In this document: one piece after another, positions 36,111 through 48,369 of the stretch
Numbering within the stretch: position 1 is the first letter of the stretch
Layout of the letters: every line of letters starts with the position of its first letter
From: Rhizomys pruinosus
Lineage: Eukaryota > Chordata > Mammalia > Rodentia > Spalacidae
Direction of reading: 5' to 3'
Length of the DNA: 64,000 nt
NCBI GenBank assembly: GCA_009823505.1
Contig: VZQC01009975.1
Span: 392,001-456,000, forward strand
Notes under the pieces: model-generated
Seen by the model: only the letters and a program-made list of their open reading frames with translations
Databases searched by the model: none
Told to the model about the DNA's origin: nothing
Translations under genes and position numbers: made by a program

Positions 36111-38223
36111 CGTGCTCACAAAATTCTTAAAATTTTCAGGCAAAAAAGAATTTATCCGATCATTTAATCCTTGTCTAAATTTTTAGACAAGGTGAATTTT
36201 CAGTGGATGCCTCAACTCATCACTTTCTTTTAAGAAAAATACTCATTATGTAGCATTAATTAAAAGAAAATAGTCTCCCTTCCTGATCTTTTTTAGCTTA
36301 AAATATCATCTTTCCCCTGGGAAGGAGGAAGATGTTAATGTTTCAAGAACTTGTTAGTAAATATGAGAGAAAATGTTTTCTAAATTACATCCAAGCTGGT
36401 ACCAATCTTATGCAATCAATCCTACATAACTCCACCCCAAATTTTGATATTATGGGTAATACAAATTTTTGAGATTGGAAATTTTTTAAAAGTTCATTTT
36501 TGTTCCCTTGCACTCAATTCAAAGCAAATTGTGCCCTTCTATACACACATACACGCACACACACCACCACCACCACCAAGGCAGTTGCTCTTATTCAACA
36601 GAACAGTTGGTTTAGAATAACTCGCCTAGGTCTGGTTTTCACTGTGGAATGCCTTCTTTTCCTGCCGGTGAACAGATGATAGTCTCATCGGGTAGTGTGT
36701 GTGCTCTGCACACCACACCTCTCACTAGCACATGGACCCACACGGCAGGATGTGCAGAGCTTCTGCCGTTCACATGGGAACTTCGGTTTTCAGTGCAGCC
36801 CTCTGGAATTACTGCTGCAAGCTCCTGGGCCACATTTTCATTTCCACACTGCTGTTTACATTTTCTTCTTTCCCTCCCTAGCTCTCTCCTTCCTTCTTAT
36901 CACCCTTCTTCCAACTTTCTCTCCCTTTCTTTGTCGTTTGTTCTAAGCATCTGTCTGAACCTATTTTCAGATGACATTAATCACACTTTATTTTAGAATT
37001 ATTTCTGGATACAGCTAAAGTCTGGCTGGTTTTCATTAAGAAACTAGCTTCAGTCACATGCTCACACTCTTTGGTCCCGTTGTTGTTTAGGGGTCTCTTT
37101 CTAGATTAGACCAGCCACACCAATCCTACTGTGTGCTGATATTCTATAGAAAGAAAACAGTTCCTGCACGCTGCACAGCCTGAAACATTTCCAAATACTC
37201 TGGGGACTTTCTTGCAACTGAGGACTCTGTCAGCAATGAATGATGCTATGTCAGTGAGTCCTAAGAACTCTGGGACCTCGGATGAGACCACTGCACAGAA
37301 AAGCCCCTGGCACCAGACTCTTAAGTTTTTCCTTCAAACTCCTTTATACAATCCAGGTATGTGTTCATGTCTCTGACCCTTCAAACTTACACATGGTTCC
37401 TGAATATCTTTGATGCTATAGGACATCATGGAGTACATTATAATAGAGTCTGCCTCAAATTAGCACTGCCATTGAGGGAAAATAAGAAGGTTCTTTGTGT
37501 TCATGGAGGGGAGGGCAGAGATTCTAAAGGAATTGAAGATGAATTGCAAATGGTGGATGGTTTTGAGGGCATCCCACCAAGAGTGCACATGGTCTGAAAT
37601 GGACCACAGGTCAGAAAGAAGCAGATGTGGTTGGTGATCAGGTGAGAAGGTAATGTGCACAGGTGAGGGTCTTGTCACTCTCCTACATAACCATTAGCAG
37701 GGTTCTGGCCCAAAGTTATAGACAATGTCTCAGCAAAGGGGACTTGTGCCATAAGATGCCAGCTCAGGGCTCCACTGGTGTGCACTTGAATAGCTCAAGA
37801 AATGTTATTCTAAAGATGCATCAGGTTTAGACCCTATCATTTTGTCTAAATACAGCTTTATGGTGGATGAACTTGTGTATAACTTTATATTTCTTTGATA
37901 TATTTTTCTTGTTTTTAGAATAAACTACAAATAGCAATAGCTCCCCTAGCATGTCAAGCCAAATTCCTCATCAATTTTCCCCCATAGACATCAACTTTAA
38001 TTCATCCTAGACAGTTCAGTGGGACTTTCTTGTTTAGAGTCATACTTTGTGATACACTAAGTTCAGCGCTACTATTTCAAAAGAGAGTTTGGGGGCACCT
38101 ATCAGAAACATCAGATTTTACATATCAGTGGGTGATTCAGGTCAGTTGCGTCAGTATCAGATGAACCATTTTCCATGTGACAAGGCTGTGTCTAAGTTCC
38201 ACCTGCTTGAATAATGAATGTAT

Positions 38224-38449
38224 GGGGCTGGAGAGATGGCCTAGCGGTTAAGAGAGCCGACTGCTCTTGCAGAGGACCCGGGTTCGATCCCCAGCACCCA
38301 CATGGCGGCTGAGAACCGTCTTTAACTCCAGTTCCAGGGGAATCCGACCCTCTTCTGACCTCCTCGGCATTGCATGACACGGGTGCACAGACCTACATGC
38401 AGACAGTACATTCATACACAAAAAATAAATTAAAAACAAAAACAAAAAT
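38224..38449 (+). mobile_element. Young B2-type SINE in 3' UTR, sense
   Basis: GGGGCTGGAGAGATGGCCTA head, GGTTCGATCC box B, CpGs largely intact, A-rich tail. Perfect 14-bp duplication AATAATGAATGTAT at 38210-38223 and 38450-38463. Confidence 0.95.
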
Positions 38450-39213
38450 AATAATGAATGTATACGAAGCTGTCAAAACAATAACCTTCAATCAACTCCT
38501 GTGCACACCGCTGTCATTCCCCTGGAGTCTTTATGGCATTGGGCATGCCTGTACATCGATTTATTACAACATCTTCATGGGGCATTTAGAAATAAGTCTT
38601 GATAAGGCTTTCCCTATATTTAGTAACCTGTTATTATCCATGAGTACTTGACATTATCTGTTAGCAGATACAGAAGAGCATTGTGAACACCTTACTTTGG
38701 GCAATGTGTAAGAAAATGGGAACACATAAATTAATGCTCTTGTTGACCTAAATGTAAAGTCAATTTAATGTCCACAACCTGGAGATCATTTATTTCTCTA
38801 GAGAATCTTCTATTGTAATCACTGATTAAAATGATTTAAGGATATTTCATAATTCTGTAAACAGTGATCCCAGGACTTCAAACTATCCCTTTGGATACCC
38901 TTCTGAATCAAAGGAAAAATGTTGCCTTAGTATTTGCTTCTCGTCCCTTTTGAAAACTGAAATGCAGTGAATGACATATAAAGACAGAAATTTCAAAAAT
39001 AACTCTTCTGTGTGGACTTACATTGAAGCTGCATTAGTTACATTAGAAAATATTACATGATCAGGAATTTGATATAGCTTAAAGAAGCATTAGGGATGGA
39101 GACCTAGTCTCTTGAGTAGCTTTGCAGAAACCAAATTCAGATCCTGACACAAACTGTGTAGTTCCTAAGGGAAGCCTAGTCCACAAAAATGGGATCTTTG
39201 AAATACATGTTAA

Positions 39214-39453
39214 GGGGCTGGAGGGATGGCCTAGCGGTTAAGAGCGACGACTGCTCTTGCAGAGGACCCGGGTTCGATCCCCAGCACCCACATGGCGGCT
39301 GAGAACCGTCTGTGACTCCGGTTCCAGGAGAACTCCAGTTCCAGGGGAATCCGAGACCGTCTTCTGACCTCCGCGGCATCGCACGACACGGGTGCGCAGA
39401 CCTGCATGCAGACAATACATTCATACACATAAAAATAAATAAATAAATAAAAA
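39214..39453 (+). mobile_element. Young B2-type SINE in 3' UTR, sense
   Basis: GGGGCTGGAGGGATGGCCTA head, CGGGTTCGATCC box B, and a tail (TAAAAATAAATAAATAAATA) that includes AATAAA. Perfect 16-bp duplication TTGAAATACATGTTAA at 39198-39213 and 39454-39469. Confidence 0.95.
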
Positions 39454-39979
39454 TTGAAATACATGTTAATTTTGCCACTTAAGCTTGTTACCCATGATCA
39501 GATTCCTTACATAGACTGTACATATTTAGTGGGGAGAAATTGTGCAGGTAATTAATCAAGGATGCTTTTGAACCAAAAAGGATATAAGAAGAGGTAGGAA
39601 GAAATCATTTGATGGCATTTCTCAAATTAAAGGGTAAGTCAGGGAAATCTCCACCTCTTCATAATCTGTCAGATCTAAATCCAGTGCTTTAAGCTATGAC
39701 TCACCTTTTCTGGCTTTTTCTCAATTTCATACCAAATGGTTCAAATGTTAGGGAAATCAAACCACAGAGAAAAGTGGGCTCTGGGAAATAGAAACTATTC
39801 TTCTGTCAGGACACTAAATGTGGTCTGGTGGGCTGTCCTCTCAGAGCTACAGAAGGTGATTTACTTCCTGTACAAAGTTGCTAGTGCCTTCTCTAAGTTA
39901 TGTGTTATCATTATACCAGGAAACTAATGATTCCGGTTAGAAAGAGAGGGTTTGCTTATATATACTTTGAAGAAAACGA

Positions 39980-39982
<3 letters not shown>

Positions 39983-40026
<44 letters not shown>
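39983..40026. repeat. (GT)n microsatellite in 3' UTR
   Basis: About 22 uninterrupted GT units. It would be transcribed if the 3' UTR runs to 41.6 kb. Confidence 0.97.
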
Positions 40027-40028
<2 letters not shown>

Positions 40029-41544
40029 TTGAACTCAGGAATAGAAAATGGAAAAAGAAGCAGTTTATCTTCATGGGCGATTTTGTTTCCGCTGGAGCAA
40101 GGATGAGCAAGGACAGGGTGTGTTCAGAATTCATGTAACTCTAGTTCAGCCTGCAAGAAACTGACATCACTAATTTCCACAGTTTCCTGAAAACACATGA
40201 ACATCTGTTCTGTGACAGGATAGTCCTTCTGATGTCTGTAGAAGTCAGAGGGCTTGTTTCTGTGGCCCTTAGACAAGCATCAAACTACAATAAAAGCAAA
40301 TGCCAGCTATTAACATCTGACATAGACAGTGGGAGGAGAGCCAATTAGAACATTGTCTGGAGTGCTTTATTTTAGTCTGTGAATGCAATGTCATTGTTTC
40401 ACAAGTTTACAAAATTGTTCCTCTTGGGTTTAAAAGATTAGCAATGACTTCTATGCTCAAGTTGATTGCTTGACTCTTACATCATGACTGGACTAAATCA
40501 AGCTTGAACAGCTGCACTTTGAAAGAAAGGACAGTAGAAGGGGTCAGCCACTGAATTAACACGGAAGCTGACCTCATCTGCCAAAAAGATGAACCAGCTT
40601 GACCCGGTATGGGAGTGTGCGTTACACACTTGGTTAGACTTTACCTGCTCTGCCTCTTTTGTGTTGCCTGTTTTGTGATACAAAATAAATTTATTTGGGA
40701 TTGGTTCATTTTTCTTTCATTAAAATATCTTCCAGGCCAACTTCAGCCCTTGGCAAATCCGAAGACTGTTACTGGTCTTAAAATTTAAAGGCAATATATA
40801 TTAGTCACTACAGAGCCACTTCAAGAGCAAATGACTCTGCATTTCCTTCACTTACCTGAGAAAACAAAGTTGGTTGCTATGTTGGAAGGCTCCTGGATTG
40901 GTGATTTTCTATTAATGAAACCCACACTATTCATTTTTAGATTTAGCTGTCAGTATTTCCTTGGAATGCTTATCAAACACTCACAGCTCTAATTTCTAGT
41001 GCTCATCACTGTTTTGTTTTCATTTACCAATTCACTGGTTTTACGTGTTCTCCGCAGGAGCTGGCCAGGTCTTTGTCTCAAATTGTTGCTCAATGACACC
41101 TGGCAGATATCTTGTTTTCAGAAATCAGTTCTAAAGACTCTAATTGTGACAACCCAGGCAGGAAACTCATGCTGTCTCACATTGGATTAATTATGGAATC
41201 CAGAAAAAGGGTGGAGGGGGCATTTCCCAACCAGTCAGCCAAAACAAACTTACACTTGCTCTAAGCATGCACATTTCTGACATGAAGCTAGTCCTATCAC
41301 TGCAGTGGAAATGTCCTGTGTTGTCACCGTCTACAGTGGAACTTTCTTCATCTCTTTTCACAATGAACTCATAATAGTGGCCCTGGGTACTGCCAAGAGT
41401 ACAGTACTCCTCCCTTCAGAGAACCCCCTCCCCATTCTCCTCATCTCTAACTGCCAACATTTGGGGAGAGGGGCAGAGAACAAATTAAGAGAATCCTAAC
41501 TATGTAAAGATAAATTGTATTATATTTTTTGTACTTATGTTTTA

Positions 41545-41590
41545 TGTAAATAGTTTGTCTCATTCAATTGTATGTGAGTACTGAAATAAA
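41545..41590 (+). promoter_or_regulatory. Sema5a: Probable distal poly(A) signal with Pumilio-type site
   Basis: TGTAAATA (41545-41552, the Pumilio-binding consensus) lies in an AT-rich stretch 33 bp before AATAAA (41585-41590). This is a plausible end of the Sema5a transcript at about 41605-41615. AATAAA at 40684 is the next best candidate. Confidence 0.55.
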
Positions 41591-41669
41591 TCCTACCATT
41601 TAGGAAATAATTTAGTAGCATTCTTTCTTGCATAATTTCTATTTATTTATTTATTTATTTTTAGCTCTT

Positions 41670-41821
41670 CTTTTTTTTTTTGAGACGGGGTCTCCCTTTA
41701 GTCCCAGCTGGCTTGGAGCTCTCCATGTAGACCAGGCTGGCCTTGAACTCACAGAGATCTGCCTGCCCCTGCCTCCTAAGTTCTGGGATTAAAGGCATGC
41801 ACCACCACCACCACCACCACC
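41670..41821 (-). mobile_element. B1 SINE with (ACC)n
   Basis: TTTGAGACGGGGTCTCCCTT ... GGGATTAAAGGCATGCACCA. The 5' end has an expanded (ACC)n run at about 41800-41820. Duplication AGCTCTT at 41663-41669 and 41822-41828. Confidence 0.92.
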
Positions 41822-41999
41822 AGCTCTTTCATAACTTCTAAATACACTGTTACCAAGTAGTGGTAAGATAACTTGAAGGGGCCAGTTCCAGAAGAAGGAA
41901 GCTGTCGACCTCCTGGGCGAACCCCCAAACACATTCCTGTCTGATCCTCTCATTTGCAGGTCTCTTGATGGACAGAACAGAACCACACAGATTCACAAT

Positions 42000-44460
42000 G
42001 CTGTGGTAAAGCACATTTATAAATATTCCCGTGGCAAGTGGGAACTCTGTGACAAGGAAAGCTAATTAATTCTCTATCTGGGATACCTGCCCTTCCTGCA
42101 CCATACCATATTCCAATCTTCTTGCAGAACAAAGTTTTTCTTGAACAATCTGCTGGCAGTCAGCGTAAACATAGTTGGATGCTTGACCCAAGAAAGTGCT
42201 CTATTAAGAGTGGTTTCAGTATTAGTTCAATATTGACATAATTTCAAGTTATTTACACTTATTCAATACATTAAAATATATGCATATATTTATGTCATAT
42301 GTTGATATAGTATAAACATCCATGGCTATAATTATATATATATATATATAATCTATTAGTGAACAAAAAACTGAGAAAGCTCAGTTAATACAGAGGCCAG
42401 ATAGTAATATGATAAACTAAAACTATATAAACTTAAATTAGCAATAGTTATAAAGATTAAAGGGCTTTAGCTCCAAGTAATAAACTATTAAAAGCTTTAA
42501 AGGATGCCATGAATTTGTATTTACCTGTTAGTTTTAGAAGTAAGTACCTGGATTCAAGTCCTTTCGGGATTTTCATTGCTTTTTAAAAACTGAAGTTAAA
42601 CTGTGATTTGAAATAACTCTGGACCTCTTCGAAGTTTATCATTCCTCATTTAAATTGTCTCTTGGTGTCCAGTTTGAGAAGAATAGCAAAAATGATTCGA
42701 TGCCCTGACTTTAGGTCTCTGGACAGCTAAACTTACAGGAAATTATCCTGAAAATAATCTCAGAGTGTCAACTTCTAGAATTATTTTTTAAGCACATGCG
42801 GTTTTGTTTATGAAATCATACAGAAAATGATGAGTGAAAGTTCTTTTTCTCATTGACTTCCTTGGAATACATGTTCCTTCAAGACACCGCCCTCCTCAGC
42901 AATCCCAGTGGGCACCTTGGCAACCAGGTCTCACTCTGGGACGGCAAAGATGAGGAGCAGCACTGTGGTGGTCAGAAGGATGTCAGGAGAGTCTGGTGAC
43001 TTCGTGGATGAAACAGTCAGGGAGTAGCTGCCAGACACCTCACAGCTCCTTACACTCAGCAACACAGAACATCAATCCTCCCTTTGACCACACACTCTAT
43101 TTAGCTTCCTTTCTACCTAGAAAGCCAGGAAACTGGGCTTTATAATGCAACAGTTTCTTAGGGCCATGGAGTTCTCTTGAGATGTCGTGGTAGGGGTTAG
43201 ATCTGTTACAGAGGGGAAAGGATGCTTGTAGGACCATGAGGAAGTACCAGCAGGACTCCAGTCCAGCTTGAAGGCTCCCAGCAAGCACATGCTGTTCTCT
43301 TGCCTCTGCCTGCATAGAGCTCTTCAGCTGGAAAGATGCAAGTGGAACTCCAAACCCTCACTGAGAATGTCCACAGCATCTTTAGTTCCAAGCTCTTTTG
43401 AAGGTGCTTCACAAGACGACATTTTCCCGCTCCGTCAGCTCATTCCATGTGTCTTGATTCTGCATGCTAGCAGTCATTTCTATCCTTATTCTAGAACCGA
43501 GGGATGATCTGAAAGTAATTAAGGCTGAAACATAGGCACATGTCCACAAGGAGAAAGCCTCTAATGGTCCCAGGTGAGGATGGAAATGGATGGAGACAAG
43601 GTTCATCCCCTTGAATGGCTGTCCCTTGGCAGCTTGGGTCTTCTGTGGAGACAGACTTCTCAGCAAACTAATTCATGAGATTTAGAACCACGGTGAACAC
43701 ATTCACCGCACCCACTTACCATAGTTGGTTAGTGATTACCTAGTCCCTCCAACTCAGTACCATAATAGGGTCTTCCCTTCCACACCCTGCTTTGCCTCCT
43801 CCCTCACTCCTTGCCATCTGTCTCCTTACACCCCATTTTCAGCCTTCTCCCAGGGAGACAAAGCAAAGTACTCTACTTTTTCCTTGAGGCCACAGTTTAT
43901 TTTGGGATCTGAGTTTGGTGGGCTTTCCTCAGGTGTGTCAGATGAGTCTGTGCCTCCTGGCTGATGTCCTTTCGTGAATCTTGGCATTTGCAGATCAGCA
44001 ACAGAACTTATTGCCAAAAGTTATTTGAAGTCTAAATTTAAATGATTGGAATTGAGGCCTGGTGTTTTGAACCAGTTAACCCCATAAACAGAGAGTGTTT
44101 GTTTTGTTTGAAGGAGGGGCATACCATTTTTAGTAGCCATTACCATCAGGGAAATGGCCCCTTATAATGGAGCACTGTCAGTTACTAACAAATGCAAAGT
44201 ACTATAGCAGAGCATAAAATTGGCAGTTGTTATTTTCCTCTTTCTCTAAACAAGTTTCAAACTTTTGCTTGAAACTAAGCCATGTGTCTTTGGAACAGCT
44301 CATTAAATCTGCATTTCATTGACAATATTGGGAAAATCATAGAGACTATCTGCCTGTCTTTTCTTAACATAAAGATTTCTACATCCACCATTTTTCCTGG
44401 AAATCTCATGGTTTTGTTTTTCTTGAACACTAAATAAAATGCTACTGTGTATACAAAACA
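42000..44460. other. Intergenic, apparently single-copy
   Basis: Downstream of Sema5a. It includes a short (TA)n at 42333-42352. No SINE, L1 or gene is recognised. Short reading frames at 43097-43964 overlap on both strands and show no known family. Confidence 0.5.
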
Positions 44461-44683
44461 TTTCCTAATTCATTAATCTGTTGATAGCAATCAAGGCCGG
44501 CTTCATTTCCTATGTGTTATGAGTAACATAGCAATAAATATGTGTAAGTTTCTCTGGCATGTTGAGTTGGAGTCCAGTTGGTAAATACCCAGGAGTGATA
44601 GAGTTGGGTTGTTTGGTAGTTCTACTTTCTGTTTTTTTGAGGAACCTCATACTGACCTCTAGTTGCTAAAGAACTCCTGCCAA

Positions 44684-45333
44684 TATGTGCCTATGCTAAA
44701 GTAACCTACCATAACTATTAGTGCTGCTTAAATACCTATATATCTAATTGCTTGTGCTTAATTAGTAGGATCGAAAGGTTATTCCTGGACAAACTGTCAG
44801 ACCATGAAAGGAAACAGCCAGAATTGACCAGAGTCCAAGCCAACAGCTCCAGAGAAAGTGGACTGTTTAACTTCTCATCCACCTGTGCCCCTTTTCTAAG
44901 CCTAGGGAACAATCTGCGGAAGAGGGGGCGTGGTAGAATGTAAAGGCTGCGACTGGGGTGAATGGTGAAACTACAGCAATGTAGTCTGGACACTCATTTG
45001 ATCAACTTGATTGAACAAACAACCTGTCACCCCCCACTGAATGGTGGGACTGTAGGGGTTTGGACACAACAGACTAAAGATTGGTTTTGCACGAAGGATG
45101 CTTGTACTCATGGATTATCACTTATAGCTAAAAAAAAAAAAAAAAAAAACTGAGAGAAAGATGCAGGACAGTTATGGCAGAATGCATGATCTGGGATGGG
45201 GTTGGGGTGTGGGGGAAGGGAAAGGGAAATAAGCCTGAACTGAATTGGAAAATAATGTATGAAATGCACAAAGCATCAATAAAAATTAAATTAAAAAAAA
45301 GAAACTTTGAAACGTACAAATTAAAAAAAAAAA
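44684..45333 (+). mobile_element. Retroposon 'R', copy 4, best preserved
   Basis: 650 bp between perfect 16-bp repeats AAAGAACTCCTGCCAA (44668-44683 and 45334-45349). It starts in the shared 5' part (truncated relative to copy 1) and reads through CTAAGCCTAGGGAACAATCT. It reaches a pure A run (about 45131-45149), then continues with about 185 bp resembling the L1 3' UTR end (ACTGAGAGAAAGATG ... AGAATGCATGATCTGGGATG ... TGTATGAAATGCACAAAGC), and finally a poly(A)-rich tail. The internal A run followed by an L1-like end gives a chimeric look. No long ORF. Confidence 0.8.
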
Positions 45334-45608
45334 AAAGAACTCCTGCCAAAAGTAATGAGTGTTTTCCTTTATCCAGATACTCACTAGCATTTGTTACTGT
45401 TGTATTGATTAATGAATGCCATTCTGACTGGAGTGAAATAGAATCTCAGTGTAGTTTTAATTTCTACTTCCCTAATGAACAGGTGTTCAAATATTTACTG
45501 GCTATTTGTATTTTTTTCATTTTGAGAAGTGTCTTTTCAACTAATTAACTCATTTATTGATTAGGTAAATTGGTGTGGTAGTGTTAAATATTTTGGAGGT
45601 TTTTATAT

Positions 45609-45820
45609 TTTATTTATTTGTGTGTATAAGTGTATTGCCTACATGTATGTAAGAGCACCCATGTTGCTGTGCAATGCCTGCAGGGGTCAGAAGAAGTTGC
45701 CAAATCCCCTGGAGCTGGAGTTAGGGATAGTTGTCAGCTACCATGTGAGCTCTGGGAATCAAATGGGCATCCTCCACAATAGCAGTCAGTGTTCTTAACA
45801 CTGAGCCAGCTCTCTGGCCC
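45609..45820 (-). mobile_element. B2-type SINE, older
   Basis: Reverse copy ending CCAGCTCTCTGGCCC. TTTGGAGGTTTTT is duplicated at about 45592-45604 and 45821-45833. Confidence 0.88.
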
Positions 45821-46196
45821 TTTGGAGGTTTTTGTATATACTCAATACTACCCCCGTGTTGGATATAAAGTTGGCAAGGAATTTTCCCATTCTACAGCCT
45901 ATCTATTGACTCTAGTGGTTGTTTCATTTGTTATACAGATGCTTTTTAATTTAATGTGATCATACATAGAGACAGACAAATATATAAGCAAATGCAACAT
46001 AAATAATATCTCACAATATCTAAAGGGAAATATACGTTCAAGCTGATAGACTGTCAGAACATGTATTTTTCTGTAATGGGAAAATGTTGAGTCAAAGCTG
46101 TTAGATGTATATTTTGATGGTTGTTTAAGACCACACACCTTGGTTGCCAGCTATAAAGAAAATGGGCTGTTGCTGAGCTGGAAGTGTCTTCCTGCT

Positions 46197-47430
46197 GGCA
46201 AGCTTTCATAGTATGTGAAGGTGCAGGCATGCATGCAGGCAAGGTTTCATAGTATGTGAAGGTGCAGGCATGCATGCAGGCAAGGTTTCATAGTACCCAA
46301 AGGTGCATGCATGCATGCAGGCAAGCTTTCATAGTACCTGAAGGTGCACGCATGCATGCAGGCAAGCTTTCATAGTACCCGAAGGTGCACGCATGCATGC
46401 AGGCAAGCTTTCATAGTACCTGAAGGTGCACGCATGCATGCAGGCAAGCTTTCATAGTACCCGAAGGTGCACGCATGCAGGCAGGCAAGCTTTCATAGTA
46501 CCTGAAGGTGCATGCATGCATGCAGGCAAGCTTTCATAGTACCTGAAGGTGCACGCATGTATGCAGGCAGGCTTTCATAGTACCTGAAGGTGCACGCATG
46601 CATGCAGGCAGGCTTTCATAGTATCCGAAGGTGCATGCATGCATGCAGGCAAGCTTTCATAGTACCTGAAGGTGCACGCATGCATGCAGGCAGGCTTTCA
46701 TAGTACCCGAAGGTGCACGCATGCATGCAGGCAAGCTTTCATAGTACCCGAAGGTGCATGCATGCATGCAGGCAAGCTTTCATAGTACCTGAAGGTGCAC
46801 GCATGCATGCAGGCAGGCTTTCATAGTACCCGAAGGTGCATGCATGCATGCAGGCAAGCTTTCATAGTACCTGAAGGTGCACGCATGCATGCAGGCAGGC
46901 TTTCATAGTACCCGAAGGTGCATGCATGCATGCAGGCAAGCTTTCATAGTACCTGAAGGTGCACGCATGCATGCAGGCAGGCTTTCATAGTACCCGAAGG
47001 TGCATGCATGCATGCAGGCAAGCTTTCATAGTACCTGAAGGTGCACGCATGCATGCAGGCAGGCTTTCATAGTATCCGAAGGTGCATGCATGCATGCAGG
47101 CAAGCTTTCATAGTACCTGAAGGTGCACGCATGCATGCAGGCAGGCTTTCATAGTACCCGAAGGTGCACGCATGCATGCAGGCAAGCTTTCATAGTACCT
47201 GAAGGTGCACGCATGCATGCAGGCAAGCTTTCATAGTACCTGAAGGTGCACGCATGCATGCAGGCAGGCTTTCATAGTATCCGAAGGTGCATGCATGCAT
47301 GCAGGCAAGCTTTCATAGTACCTGAAGGTGCACGCATGCATGCAGGCAGGCTTTCATAGTACCCGAAGGTGCACGCATGCATGCAGGCAAGCTTTCATAG
47401 TACCTGAAGGTGCACGCATGCATGCAGGCA
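46197..47430. repeat. 41-bp minisatellite, 30 units, dimeric higher order
   Basis: Thirty consecutive 41-bp units of the form GGCA[A/G]GCTTTCATAGTA + CCYGAAGGTGCAYGCATGCATGCA, then a partial unit ending in AAGCTTGG. From about unit 9 onward, A-type units (AAGCTTT, CCTG, CACG) alternate mostly with B-type units (AGGCTTT, CCCG or TCCG, CATG or CACG), giving an 82-bp period. A four-unit block (units 22-25) recurs as units 27-30. Most units contain the palindrome GCATGCATGC, and A-type units contain a HindIII site. Because 41 is not a multiple of 3, no frame stays open. Confidence 0.97.
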
Positions 47431-47439
47431 AGCTTGGAA

Positions 47440-48360
47440 AGAAAAGGAATCAACGGAATCAACCAGCTGTGAAGCTACCAACTTCAAAGCCAGCCTGCTG
47501 GGCAAGATGTGCCCACCTGTGCAGTAGTGGCACAGCTAATACAGTAATAACAAGCAGCGCTCTGTCCTCCCTCCTTGACAGGGAGCCCATACCTGGTACT
47601 GTAGCCTTAGCTAGCAGGCCATGCCCTAGAAGGGTGTAAGCCCAATGAGGGGACTTACTACTGCTGTGCAAATAACTTGACAAAGTAGCAAACTGCCTTC
47701 TAAATATTTATACTATGGCTATAGACAAAACTACTCTCAGTGTTATCAGAGACACCTCTCTACGCAGTGTGTTATTGTAAATGCAGAGACTCCTGGATGC
47801 CCAAGATAACAAGAATAAATGATGGTTGAGGTCTCAGCTCTGAATAACACATTTATAGTACCCACTCTAAGGTACGTAAGAGCCAGAAGACAGGGTGAAG
47901 GGCCAAGAAATGCCGTCATCTAGACTCGCCCAGCCATTGTAATCATGAAGTTACCACAACTGCAGTTATGTGTCAACACTAAGTCATGGAAGGAGGGGGC
48001 GCTCCTAGGACCCCCACACCTTATGGCTATTAATAGACTGAGTCACAAACAAAATGAACAGAACAGACATGAATGAGAAAAAATTAATGTAAGGGTATTT
48101 GAAAAAGGCGAGGAGGGAGATGTGAGAGAGTTGGGCGATGGTAACCACGGTCAGTATGTATTTAAATTCTCAAGTAACAAATTTAGTTACTCCAAAAGAG
48201 ATCAACAAAGCTTTTATTTATCTGTAACAAAGGCATCACAATGAAGGGGATTTTTTTATTCTTCTTTTAACCAAGTTTAAATTTTAATTTAAATATAGCC
48301 GGAACTACTTGGTGGTTATTAAAAAGATAAAATGTTTCTATGAAAACTAATTTAGAATGT
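47440..48360. other. Intergenic, nothing recognised
   Basis: Single-copy looking sequence between the minisatellite and the next L1-related repeat. No coding similarity is seen in any frame. Confidence 0.5.
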
Positions 48361-48369
48361 GAGCAAGAA

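Larger units (their letters stand above)
34149..41610 (+). other. Sema5a: Sema5a 3' UTR (inferred extent)
   Basis: No splice or coding signal follows the stop. The human transcript is known for a 3' UTR of several kb, and the first strong end-like arrangement is at 41545-41610. Candidate earlier poly(A) signals are AATAAA at 37919 and 40684. The region contains one B1, two B2-type SINEs and a GT repeat. The exact end needs transcript data. Confidence 0.6.
44470..45970 (-). mobile_element. Old L1 fragment, split by later insertions
   Basis: Reverse-strand L1 text: GGTAAATACCCAGGAGTGAT, GAATGCCATTCTGACTGGAG, TTTCTACTTCCCTAATGAAC, and GATGCTTTTTAATTTAATGTG near its far end. Interrupted by R (44684-45333) and a B2 (45609-45820). 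Confidence 0.7.

Noticed and set aside
36649..36996. 115-codon ORF in the 3' UTR
   Set aside because: Far behind the Sema5a stop, pyrimidine-rich, overlapped by another frame of similar length; no evidence of translation.
38224..38300. tRNA gene
   Set aside because: The head of each B2-type SINE resembles a tRNA with A and B boxes but has no cloverleaf acceptor stem and carries the SINE body and tail.
46197..47430. CRISPR-like array
   Set aside because: Regular repeats but no unique spacers; the whole unit repeats, and this is rodent nuclear DNA.
47328..47639. 103-codon ORF starting in the minisatellite
   Set aside because: Starts in repeat units and runs into unrelated sequence; the 41-bp period breaks the frame upstream.
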